Below, piece after piece: positions 1 to 7,020 of a DNA stretch of 29,007 nt; the stretch's first letter is position 1; each line of letters begins with the position of its first letter. The notes below the pieces were generated by a model. The model ran no database searches. It saw only the letters and a list, made by a program, of their open reading frames with translations, and had not been told where the DNA came from. The translations under genes and the position numbers were made by a program. Source of the DNA: an uncultured Bacteroidales bacterium (GTDB lineage: Bacteria; Bacteroidota; Bacteroidia; Bacteroidales; Paludibacteraceae); NCBI GenBank assembly GCA_934725535.1, contig CAKVBV010000030.1, positions 1 through 29,007 of the forward strand, written 5' to 3'.

Positions 1-37
1 TCAACGCACTATCTCACACTACTACAAAACAGAAAAA

Positions 38-80
38 CTGCCTAACAACTTTACATTGTTAGACAGCCTCTTTCTTTTTT
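38..80. terminator. Bidirectional hairpin terminator
   Basis: Arm CTGCCTAAC at 38-46 pairs with GTTAGACAG at 58-66 (one C-A mismatch, 11-nt loop). A pyrimidine tract rich in T follows on the plus strand (67-80). On the minus strand the hairpin is followed by a T run (complement of the A run at 33-37). It could end the minus-strand export operon about 160 nt after its last stop, or a plus-strand gene lying left of the window. It is related in sequence to the hairpins at 11081-11122 and 11391-11431. Confidence 0.6.
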
Positions 81-94
81 GTGCTTATCTGTGT

Positions 95-138
95 GTTATC
101 CTCCTGCTATCCACTCGCTATCCACCCGTTATCCTCCC
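95..138 (+). repeat. 11-bp-period array, 4 units
   Basis: Four 11-bp units start at 95, 106, 117 and 128. The first is GTTATCCTCCT and the second GCTATCCACTC; the others differ from these by a few bases. The period is exact with no indels. The array is noncoding and lies downstream of the minus-strand permease gene. Confidence 0.8.
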
Positions 139-198
139 ATTGAAAGCCTTGTCTTGTTTAGATGATGGAACAGGGGGGCAACGGGCGTGTGGCTATGG

Positions 199-231
199 TA
201 AAATAATGCTAAAATAATGCTAAAATGGCGT
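199..231. repeat. 11-bp-period array, 3 units
   Basis: TAAAATAATGC starts at 199 and is repeated exactly at 210; a third, diverging unit starts at 221. The unit sequence is unrelated to the array at 95-138 about 60 bp away, but the period is the same 11 bp. It lies 10 nt beyond the stop of the permease gene. Confidence 0.65.
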
Positions 232-240
232 GGTGGAGGA

Positions 241-1527
241 TTAGTCGTAGTTATGTCCGAAGGATTCCATATTGACAGAGGGCGATGGGGTGGGGGAGTT
301 CTGTTCTGCTTTTTGTTGCCTCCTCACTTCCCTGCGTCCGAGTGCCCAGAGGAGCACGCATGCAGTGACGAAGTACACCGCTGCCAGTATCCACAGTGCG
401 TAGTACTCGCGTGAGGTGCCGGCGAGGGTGGCACCCATGGAGTTGATATGCAGGTAGCCGTGCACGCCCCATGTGTAGGGGAACGCGTAACTGAGATAGA
501 GCCATGCTTTGGGGAGCATCTGCTGCGGCCACGAGACGCCCGCTATGAAGAGGAAGATGAGCGTGGAGGAGATGAGCATGACCAGTCCCGTTTCGCGGTT
601 GCGTGTGAAGACGCTGACGCACATCGAGAAGTAGATGACCGCCAGCAGATAGGGCACCATGAAGCGCAGCACGTCCATCGGGTCGCCCACGTGCGGCAGT
701 CCGAAGAGCCGCGGGACGAGTATCAGATTGAGGGCTCCGAGTGCCATATAAAGCACGAAGTAGGCTGCGGAGCGTCCGAGAATGATACGGAACACACTCA
801 CGCTGCGCCGTCTGCCGGGTAGAATGTAGAGTTCGTTGTTCTCCTCGCGCGCCGTACCGCCCAGCATACAGATGCCGAAGAGGAGCGTCTGGTGGAGGAT
901 GAGCATGAGCACAGCGGGTATGAGGAACGAGGCGTAACCGCCTGTGGGACAGAACAATGCCGTCTCGGTGTAGGGCGCGTCCTGCACGAGCGACCACGCG
1001 AACTCGTTGTCGTAGCCCATCGCCTCGTAGCGGTCAATCTGAATGTTGCGCATACTCTCGAGCATGACCTGATTACAACTGAGGTACACCGCCTTCATGT
1101 AGAGGAAGGACGACATGTCGCAGTAGAGCGAGATATGCGCCTGCTCTAAGCCGGAGTTGATAGCCACTGCGTAGTCCGAAGGGAAATAGATGATGCCGTG
1201 CACCTTCTGGTCGCGCATCAGGCGTTCCGCCTCCTGCATGGACGTGCAGAAATACTCCAACTTCACATCGGGACACGCGCCCCATTTGTGCAGGAAATCA
1301 CGGCTTTCGGGCGAGTTGCTGAGGTCCACCACCGCCACGGGAACGTTCTCGATGGTGTCCTTCCAGTAGATACAGTTGTACAGAATGGGGTACGCCACCG
1401 TCGCCAGAATGAAGATGACCAGCACACCCGGGTCGTGGAAGATACGCTTGAACTCGTAGGAGAAGACCCAGTCCAACTCCTTGACTTTCAGCCACTGATG
1501 ATATAGAAACCGACTGATTTTGCTCAT
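241..1527 (-). CDS. ABC-2 type transporter permease (second of a pair)
   Basis: A 428-aa inner-membrane permease of the ABC-2 family, of the type paired with HlyD proteins for export. One membrane helix near residues 34-54 is followed by a periplasmic domain (about 55-195) that begins with the typical ENVPVAVVDLSNS segment, then by five or six C-terminal helices from about residue 200. The reading frame stays open upstream to 1707, but the start was set at 1527: this Met begins a normal N-terminus and its ATG overlaps the stop of the preceding gene (ATGA). The extra upstream residues would overlap that gene by 180 nt and look unlike a permease. The periplasmic domain resembles that of the neighbouring permease, so the pair probably arose by duplication and forms a heterodimer. 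The substrate is unknown. Confidence 0.88.
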   Translation of the reverse strand: MSKISRFLYHQWLKVKELDWVFSYEFKRIFHDPGVLVIFILATVAYPILYNCIYWKDTIENVPVAVVDLSNSPESRDFLHKWGACPDVKLEYFCTSMQEAERLMRDQKVHGIIYFPSDYAVAINSGLEQAHISLYCDMSSFLYMKAVYLSCNQVMLESMRNIQIDRYEAMGYDNEFAWSLVQDAPYTETALFCPTGGYASFLIPAVLMLILHQTLLFGICMLGGTAREENNELYILPGRRRSVSVFRIILGRSAAYFVLYMALGALNLILVPRLFGLPHVGDPMDVLRFMVPYLLAVIYFSMCVSVFTRNRETGLVMLISSTLIFLFIAGVSWPQQMLPKAWLYLSYAFPYTWGVHGYLHINSMGATLAGTSREYYALWILAAVYFVTACVLLWALGRREVRRQQKAEQNSPTPSPSVNMESFGHNYD

Positions 1528-2696
1528 TTCAACGGATAGTTTTGGTAAATCATCGCGTTGTGCAACCGCGGCGACACGATGAGTGGCATGACGAGGAAGC
1601 AGCACAACGCCAGGCAATGCGGTATGGAGTTGATAACGGGTGCCGCCATCAATGCCTCGTTCACATAAATAAGGTAGTAATGCCTCAGCGGCACAAGGTT
1701 CGACCATGCCTGAATGGCGGGCAGCATGTTCATGACGGGGTACGTGAATCCCGACAGCGAGAACCCGAGCATGCCGTACAGCGCACCGATAGACACGGCA
1801 TCACGCAGCGTAGGCAACGCCCCGATGATACAGATGCCCATCGCTTCCTCGGCGATTACGAACAGCACCATCGACAGCATCAGCCGCGTCAGCGAGCCGT
1901 TGACAGGGAAGTGCATGAACTTGAACAATATCACCTCGCACCCTATCCCCAGCACCAGAAACAGCACCGTATAGGGGATTAACTTGCCAATCATCGCCAC
2001 GGTGTAGTTGCCATCGGCGGCGCGCAGCCACTCGTGGCAGGTGCGGCATTTCAGTTCGTAGCCGATAGCGAAGATGGTGAGCATCAGTACTATCAGTGCC
2101 AGAATGCCCGGCAAAATGGTGGAAACCAAGTAGATAGCATAGTTGCTCCACGGGTTCGCCACCATGTGCGCCTCGATGGTGATGGGCTGTATGCGCTTCA
2201 TTATCAGGTCGTCGGGCAACCCTTTCTTGCGCAGCACCTCGCGCTGGAACGCGCCGGACGTGAGGTTGCACATGGTCAGCAACTGCTTGTATGCCGTGCT
2301 TGCCCCCACCGTGTAGGCGTTGTTCACGTAGAACTCCATCTGCGGTCGGCGGAACGATGCGAGGTCGGCATAGAAATCCTCGGGAATCAGCAGGATACCG
2401 TATATCTCACCCCGCTGCATGGCTCGTCTGGCTTCGGCGAACTCGGTGGTTACCAACGTGATACTCACTGCCGAGGTAGCCTGCATCTCGTGGCACAGGC
2501 GTCGCGAGATGGACGAATGGTCCTGGTCCACCACCGCGATGGGGATATTCTCCGGCGTGCCGTACTTCATGATGCTGATGAAGAAGAAAGTGCTGAGCAC
2601 CATCACCCCCACCGATGCAAAGATGTACAGCGGCCGCACGAACATCCTGCCCAGTTCGCGTTTCGCCACCCGCCCTATTGCTTTCAGTACCGACAT
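1524..2696 (-). CDS. ABC-2 type transporter permease (first of a pair)
   Basis: A 390-aa inner-membrane permease of the ABC-2 family. A helix near residues 19-42 is followed by a periplasmic domain starting ENIPIAVVDQDHSS, close to the matching segment of the next gene, and then a C-terminal helix bundle. The start codon directly abuts the stop of the HlyD gene (TAG at 2697-2699, ATG at 2694-2696), and the end overlaps the next permease by 4 nt. This implies translational coupling of the three genes. Permeases of this family normally need an ATP-binding subunit, and none is encoded nearby. Confidence 0.9.
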   Translation of the reverse strand: MSVLKAIGRVAKRELGRMFVRPLYIFASVGVMVLSTFFFISIMKYGTPENIPIAVVDQDHSSISRRLCHEMQATSAVSITLVTTEFAEARRAMQRGEIYGILLIPEDFYADLASFRRPQMEFYVNNAYTVGASTAYKQLLTMCNLTSGAFQREVLRKKGLPDDLIMKRIQPITIEAHMVANPWSNYAIYLVSTILPGILALIVLMLTIFAIGYELKCRTCHEWLRAADGNYTVAMIGKLIPYTVLFLVLGIGCEVILFKFMHFPVNGSLTRLMLSMVLFVIAEEAMGICIIGALPTLRDAVSIGALYGMLGFSLSGFTYPVMNMLPAIQAWSNLVPLRHYYLIYVNEALMAAPVINSIPHCLALCCFLVMPLIVSPRLHNAMIYQNYPLK

Positions 2697-3689
2697 CTAT
2701 CGCACTACTATCGCGGTCATTCCGGGGCGGAGGTTGTCAATGGGGTGCAACGGACGCGCCTTCACGTCGAACGTCCGCACGTCGTATTCGCCGTTGGAGC
2801 GGGTGCTGCGCCATGTCGCGTAACTGCCCATCGCCTTGATATAGGTCACCTCCACGGTGTAATGCTCGTCGCCGAGGGCGGGGATTCGCACTTTCAGGTG
2901 GGTGCCGGGCGTGATGTCAGCCAGCATGTCCTCGCGCACGGCAAAGGTGAACCACATGTCGTTGAGGTCCACAATCGCCATCACGGGGCTGCCTTGCCCG
3001 ACCAACTCGCCCACTTTCGGGAAGCGTTCCGACACCTCACCGTCCACGGGCGACACCAGGTAGCGTTCCGCACGCGCAGCCTCCACCTCCTGGATGATGC
3101 CGTCCACACGTGCCAACTGGGCAGCAGCGGCGGCTTTGTCCTCCGAGCGTGCGCCCGCCATCGCCATATCGTACTGACTCTTAGCGGCTTTCACCGTGGC
3201 AACGGCGGCTTTGTACTGGGCGTGCACCTCGTCGCGCTTCTGCTCCGAGACGACCCCCTTCTCGTACAAACGCTGTACGCGCTCGTAACTCTTGCGGTAT
3301 ATCTCCTCGCCGGCTTTGGCTTTCTGCCACAGTTCGTAGGCACCCACTATCTGCTCGTGCTGTGCACCGTTCTGCGCCTTCTCGTTGATGGCCTCGGCGG
3401 CAGCGCGTGCAGCCTGTGCCTGCGCCATCTTGGCATCCACTTCGGGGCTGTAGATGATGACGACGGTGTCGCCTTTCTTCACACGGTCGCCCTCTTCCAC
3501 GAGGAACATCTCGATGCGCCCGGGCACTTTGCCCGACACACGGTATTCCGAGGCTTCGGCTTCACCCGTAATCAGCACTTCTTCGGGCTGTATGGCGAGA
3601 ACGCCCACTACTGCCACAATCACTACTACGGCAAGCATCGCCACCAGACCCAGCAGCAGACTGCCTTTCTTTTCTTTACTTACTGACAT
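2697..3689 (-). CDS. HlyD-family membrane fusion (periplasmic adaptor) protein
   Basis: A 330-aa periplasmic adaptor linking inner-membrane permeases to a TolC-type channel. A single N-terminal membrane anchor spans about residues 11-32. It is followed by a lipoyl-like beta segment (EEGDRVKKGDTVVIIYSPEV), a long Ala/Glu/Lys-rich coiled-coil hairpin (about 80-205), the returning lipoyl half (YLVSPVDGEVSERFPKVGE) and a C-terminal beta-barrel domain ending in LRPGMTAIVVR. Length and domain order resemble the YbhG/YhiI/EmrA type. It is the first gene of the coupled block with the two permeases, while the TolC gene lies 309 nt upstream. No good promoter match was seen directly in front of it, so it may be transcribed together with TolC. 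Confidence 0.92.
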   Translation of the reverse strand: MSVSKEKKGSLLLGLVAMLAVVVIVAVVGVLAIQPEEVLITGEAEASEYRVSGKVPGRIEMFLVEEGDRVKKGDTVVIIYSPEVDAKMAQAQAARAAAEAINEKAQNGAQHEQIVGAYELWQKAKAGEEIYRKSYERVQRLYEKGVVSEQKRDEVHAQYKAAVATVKAAKSQYDMAMAGARSEDKAAAAAQLARVDGIIQEVEAARAERYLVSPVDGEVSERFPKVGELVGQGSPVMAIVDLNDMWFTFAVREDMLADITPGTHLKVRIPALGDEHYTVEVTYIKAMGSYATWRSTRSNGEYDVRTFDVKARPLHPIDNLRPGMTAIVVR

Positions 3690-3735
3690 CTCTTTTTAAT
3701 ATATCAACAGTTCGTTATTATTCCTTTTTAATCAA

Positions 3736-3790
3736 ATATCCACTCTCTATCCTCTCGGTAAGGTCTCGGTAACCTCTCGGCAAACCGTCG
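3736..3790 (+). repeat. 11-bp-period array, 5 units
   Basis: Units start at 3736, 3747, 3758, 3769 and 3780, all exactly 11 bp. The clearest are GTAAGGTCTCG and GTAACCTCTCG; the outer units drift in sequence but keep the phase. It lies between the TolC and HlyD genes. Confidence 0.75.
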
Positions 3791-3821
3791 TTTTTTCCTT
3801 CTGTCAAGCGTACACTTTTCA

Positions 3822-3920
3822 GCAAGGGATACGCAAGGGATGAGCAAGGGATACGCACCCCTTATGCAACCTGTAACTATCCTATAACCATCCTATAACA
3901 AACCCGTCACGACCCCATAT
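3822..3920 (+). repeat. 11-bp-period array, about 9 drifting units
   Basis: GCAAGGGATAC occurs at 3822 and 3844, with GCAAGGGATGA between. The following units (3855, 3866, 3877, 3888, 3899, 3910) change step by step, for example CTATCCTATAA at 3877 and CCATCCTATAA at 3888, but keep the 11-bp spacing. The last two units are weak. The array is noncoding. Confidence 0.7.
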
Positions 3921-3998
3921 CCCACCATGTAAAAACTAATTAAAAAATTAATGGTTAATTACACGGCAATTATATGTTTATTATAGTTCAATGGTCGG

Positions 3999-5492
3999 TT
4001 AGTATCTCAGCGTGGACGTATATTTTTGGAAATACGTCTCGCACACTTTTGCCTCTACGTTGGCGTCGATATGGTCGCTGGATGCCGACATCCACGCGGT
4101 CTGTGCCTGTAGCACGTCCGAGGTGGTGGCCATGCCTGCCTCAAACGCTTCGGTAGCGAAATGCAGCACTTCCTCGGCGTTCTTCACGCCCATCTCCGTC
4201 ATTGCCACTTTCTGTGTGGCTTCCATCATTTTCTGTTTGGCTTGGGTGATTTGCAGGTTGAGCATCTCGCGTGCCTCCTCTTTCTTGAGGGTCACCAATG
4301 CCGCTTCATGTTTGGCGGCTTTCACGCGCAGGATGTCGTCGGCGTGTGCGATGGGGATATTCACCACCACGCCTGCCGAGAAGAACCCTTTGCCTTTCCA
4401 GTCGTTGCTGAAGCCGTTATCCACATTCGGGTTGGTGTAGATGTAGTTCGCAGATGCCATGATGTTCGGCTGCAACCCTGCCGCCATGATGCGGGTGTTG
4501 GACTTGGCTATCTTCTCAGCCTGCTCCAGCAGTTGCATTTCCGCGCGGCTGTTGATGATTGCCTCTACGTCACCGATGGTGTCGTGCAACGCTATCTCGC
4601 CCAGACCCGTGCTGTCCACATGAATATCCGTCTCCAACGGCAGACCGCACAACTGGCACAACGCCATCTTGGAGAGTATCAACCCGTTCTCTGCCTGCAT
4701 CTTCTTCACCTCGGCCTCTCCCCGTTTGGCTTTGACCTTCAGCAGGTCGCTTTGTGTAGCCAATCCCTCGGCAACGAGTTCGGTCACGTCACCTTCCATC
4801 TTTACCAACAGGTCGTAATACTGGTTGGCAAGGCGTTTCTTGCTTTGCACTGCCACAACGCGCCAATAGGCTTCGTCCACCGATACGATGATGTCATCGC
4901 GCTTGCTGTCACCCTGTAGCACCGCCATCTGCTCCGTGGCTTTGGCGATGTTGTATAGTTCGCGCAACCGCCCGCCCACGTATATGGGCTGGGTGATACC
5001 CACTTGCCCCACGACCACGTGCGTCATGTCGAGGTTCAGCGCGTTGTACAGTTGCTGATACGCATCCGCCACCATCTGCCCGGCTTCGTTTTGGAAACCC
5101 GTCACCTGATTGTACAGCGTGGGGTCGGAATAGACTTTCTGTGCCAACTGGTTCATGGCGGAACTCTCGCTCCACTCGAAGGACGACGAACCGTCTTTGC
5201 CTACGATGGCGGTACCGAACCCGAAGTCCATCTGATTGGCAAGCAATGTCGCATTCTTGGAGTTCCATGTGTAGGCGGCGTTCGCACTTATCTTGGGGAA
5301 CATCGCCGCCAGTGCCGCCTGTTTGTTGAGGTCGGCAGCAGCCTGTGTCTCAGCGGTTATCTTGGATGAGGCACCGTTTTGTATTGCCATCTGGCGGCAG
5401 TCGGTCAGCGTCAGTTCGGGCAGCACCTGTGCTCCCGCCGACGCGACGCCTATCGCCGCAAACAGCACCCATATCGTTCGTTTCATTTCCAC
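3999..5492 (-). CDS. TolC-family outer-membrane efflux protein
   Basis: A 497-aa outer-membrane channel that would complete a tripartite exporter with the HlyD adaptor and permeases downstream. The N-terminus MEMKRTIWVLFAAIGVASAG is a signal peptide (a start at the third residue, also Met, is equally possible). The mature part begins LPELTLTDCRQMAIQNGASS, typical of the family, and has two long helical repeats. These include NPNVDNGF-type loops and a final helical repeat with AGMATTSDVLQAQTAWMSA near residues 450-470, a hallmark of outer-membrane efflux proteins. A small lipoprotein gene lies 84 nt upstream on the same strand, with a REP-like palindrome between them. No separate promoter was recognised, so cotranscription with that gene is plausible. 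Confidence 0.93.
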   Translation of the reverse strand: MEMKRTIWVLFAAIGVASAGAQVLPELTLTDCRQMAIQNGASSKITAETQAAADLNKQAALAAMFPKISANAAYTWNSKNATLLANQMDFGFGTAIVGKDGSSSFEWSESSAMNQLAQKVYSDPTLYNQVTGFQNEAGQMVADAYQQLYNALNLDMTHVVVGQVGITQPIYVGGRLRELYNIAKATEQMAVLQGDSKRDDIIVSVDEAYWRVVAVQSKKRLANQYYDLLVKMEGDVTELVAEGLATQSDLLKVKAKRGEAEVKKMQAENGLILSKMALCQLCGLPLETDIHVDSTGLGEIALHDTIGDVEAIINSRAEMQLLEQAEKIAKSNTRIMAAGLQPNIMASANYIYTNPNVDNGFSNDWKGKGFFSAGVVVNIPIAHADDILRVKAAKHEAALVTLKKEEAREMLNLQITQAKQKMMEATQKVAMTEMGVKNAEEVLHFATEAFEAGMATTSDVLQAQTAWMSASSDHIDANVEAKVCETYFQKYTSTLRY

Positions 5493-5548
5493 GAATTTTC
5501 TATGTAGTACATTGTTTCTGTAAAGAAAGGACGCTACTTTGCTTGGGA

Positions 5549-5569
5549 GACGACGCGGCTCGCGTCGTC
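5549..5569 (+). repeat. REP-like palindrome, copy 1
   Basis: Arms GACGACGCG and CGCGTCGTC around loop GCT form a perfect 9-bp stem. It is preceded by the head GCTTGGGA and followed by A. It lies between the lipoprotein and TolC genes (both minus strand). Confidence 0.85.
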
Positions 5570-5576
5570 ATCGCAT

Positions 5577-6176
5577 TCAGTTCTTCTTCGCCTGCATACG
5601 TACCCCCCTGCTCGTCAAGGTGCGCTCCGTTGTCTGCGACTTCCCGCTGTACTTGAGGTTGAAAATCAGATTGTTCTCATACACCTGCGCACTGCCGCTC
5701 ACTGTGATGTTGAACACCTCTGTCTCGCGCGCGGGAATAGATATGATGGTGTCGTACTCAAACGGCTTGATGCCAATCTTGATGGTGTCGTACTTGGTGG
5801 TCTCGAACGGAACCTCCAGCGTGCGGGTATAGGGGGCGAAGTGGAGTGTCTTGCCGTCGGTGGTGCCGCGGGTGTAGCATACATCGCCGTTGAGTTGGTC
5901 GAGGGTGATGAGTACGCTGTCTTCGCTGTACAGACTGACTACTTCGAGTTGTCCGCTCTCATTGGGTAGTTTCACCGACAGCGTGTCTGCCAAAGTGGCA
6001 CCTTTGAAGTTCTCTTGCAGCATCACTTGCCCTGTGGTCTTGTAGCGATAGCCACCTTTCACGTCACGTACCTCGGCAGTATCCTGACACGCTGCCAATC
6101 CCATCAGCACTGCTGCCAGTACCGTCAATTTACTTGCAAAAATCTTTTTCATATCTTTTGTTATTATTTTCTGCAT
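5577..6176 (-). CDS. Small putative lipoprotein of unknown function
   Basis: A 199-aa protein with no family I recognise. A second Met at 6152 gives the cleaner signal: MKKIFASKLTVLAAVLMGLAAC, with the lipobox Cys at residue 22 of that form. The start may therefore be 6152 rather than 6176. The mature part (about 170 aa) is rich in beta-prone segments and Thr, without membrane helices, which suggests a periplasmic or outer-membrane-attached beta-sandwich. It is followed by the TolC gene after 84 nt. A well-matched promoter (6331-6361, minus) precedes it, so it may lead the export operon. A role in that exporter is only inferred from position. Confidence 0.8.
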   Translation of the reverse strand: MQKIITKDMKKIFASKLTVLAAVLMGLAACQDTAEVRDVKGGYRYKTTGQVMLQENFKGATLADTLSVKLPNESGQLEVVSLYSEDSVLITLDQLNGDVCYTRGTTDGKTLHFAPYTRTLEVPFETTKYDTIKIGIKPFEYDTIISIPARETEVFNITVSGSAQVYENNLIFNLKYSGKSQTTERTLTSRGVRMQAKKN

Positions 6177-6330
6177 AGTTTCAAAACAATCTCAACATAG
6201 CCGTCCTATACTAACAAATACTTTGCCACTGCCATACCGTGTCAGTCACTTATAGACTTTCGGCACATCGTTTTATCCTTTGCGCACATATCGGCACTCC
6301 TTTTCTCATTGTTCCCATACCGACACGCGA

Positions 6331-6361
6331 CAAAATTACAACAATCTCTTCAATCTTACAA
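6331..6361 (-). promoter_or_regulatory. Bacteroidota-type promoter for the lipoprotein/TolC genes
   Basis: On the minus strand: TTG (6359-6361), 20-nt spacer, TAATTTTG (6331-6338). This matches the Bacteroidota primary sigma consensus TTG / TAnnTTTG. Transcription would start near 6324, giving a leader of roughly 150 nt. Confidence 0.7.
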
Positions 6362-6491
6362 ATTATTTAGTAGAATGATAAAAAATCAAGAGTACAAACC
6401 ATTACTACTCTATAGCAAGCAGTTGTTTTAACCGCAACGCTTCCTACGCTACCCTTGCACAAAACCGGCACTACGAATTACCCGTCGCCCC

Positions 6492-6522
6492 TTGCGCAAT
6501 CCGAATCTTTTGCGTAACTTTG
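6492..6522 (+). promoter_or_regulatory. Bacteroidota-type promoter for the membrane protein and dnaE
   Basis: TTG at 6492-6494, 20-nt spacer, TAACTTTG at 6515-6522. The predicted start is near 6529, about 58 nt before the ATG at 6587. It is the only good match upstream of dnaE, which follows the small gene after 26 nt. Confidence 0.75.
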
Positions 6523-6586
6523 CCAACCGTTACGACGAACCGTTCACGGCAAATCCATACAGATATACCCAATAAAACTCATCAAT

Positions 6587-6994
6587 ATGAACCAATTTTT
6601 CTCATTCACATCGGTATTCACGGCAGTGGCATCCATTGTGTCCTGCGTGGGGTTGTTATTCGGAATAATGCAGTATCCGGGAGCCGACACCTGCATCATT
6701 GTATCGGCACTGCTTATGATTATGACATTGGCATTGTGGATGATACTGGCATTGCGACAATTCAAAGATGCCAAAGGATTGGTGATATACTCAGCGTTCA
6801 CTTGGCTTGCTGTCGTGGTGACCATTGCATTGCATCTGTTGCACATCACCGCAGCCAATCCGCTGTTACTGCTCACGCTGTCAGTGATTGCCCCTGTTGA
6901 TATCATTTGGCTTACCATTCACTCGTTGCGCAAACAGCAGAGCGGCAAGAGTGGAGTGCATACAAACGACAACAAGATAAACATATCCAAATAA
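6587..6994 (+). CDS. Small four-helix inner-membrane protein, unknown function
   Basis: A 135-aa protein with four predicted membrane helices at about residues 8-28, 35-57, 63-85 and 90-112. A short basic, hydrophilic tail (RKQQSGKSGVHTNDNK) probably lies in the cytoplasm. I do not recognise the family. A strong promoter lies 65 nt upstream, and dnaE begins 26 nt after its stop with no terminator between. The two are therefore probably cotranscribed. Nothing in the sequence says why a small membrane protein should lead a replicase gene. Confidence 0.75.
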   Translation: MNQFFSFTSVFTAVASIVSCVGLLFGIMQYPGADTCIIVSALLMIMTLALWMILALRQFKDAKGLVIYSAFTWLAVVVTIALHLLHITAANPLLLLTLSVIAPVDIIWLTIHSLRKQQSGKSGVHTNDNKINISK

Positions 6995-7020
6995 AGTCTT
7001 CACAAGAGAAATCATATAGT

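Larger units (their letters stand above)
1..240. other. Gene-free left edge
   Basis: No supportable gene was found. Short reading frames run through this stretch, but none has a recognisable product or a start with context. It holds a hairpin terminator (38-80) and two 11-bp-period arrays (95-138 and 199-231), all downstream of the minus-strand permease operon that ends at 241. A gene ending just before base 1 cannot be excluded. Confidence 0.6.
3690..3998. other. Gene-free spacer inside the export cluster
   Basis: The 309 nt between the TolC and HlyD genes hold no credible ORF and no clear TTG-N20-TAnnTTTG promoter. They are dominated by two 11-bp-period arrays (3736-3790 and 3822-3920), followed by an AT-rich stretch (about 3927-3990). 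Confidence 0.6.
6177..6586. other. Divergent intergenic region
   Basis: These 410 nt between the minus-strand lipoprotein gene and the plus-strand membrane protein gene contain no gene. They hold one promoter for each side (6331-6361 minus, 6492-6522 plus). The roughly 150 nt between the minus promoter and its gene would be an untranslated leader with no structure recognised. Confidence 0.6.

Noticed and set aside
217..414. Plus-strand frame of 65 codons near the left edge
   Set aside because: It overlaps the C-terminal end of the permease gene in antisense, and its low-complexity Gly-rich start looks non-coding.
2034..3686. Open frame of 550 codons on the plus strand opposite the HlyD and permease genes
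   Set aside because: His/Arg-rich composition with no domain; it spans two real genes on the other strand.
3736..3920. CRISPR array
   Set aside because: Units are 11 bp, contiguous and without unique spacers, and there are no cas genes.
5549..5569. Reading the GACGACGCG palindromes as ordinary terminators only
   Set aside because: They have no consistent T run, keep one orientation irrespective of gene direction, and share flanking head sequence. A dispersed repeat is the better description, though a role in ending transcripts is possible.
6177..6330. Additional 11-bp array in the lipoprotein leader
   Set aside because: It shares the 13-mer CCATACCGACACG with the end of the array at 22583-22670, but no 11-bp periodicity could be followed around it.
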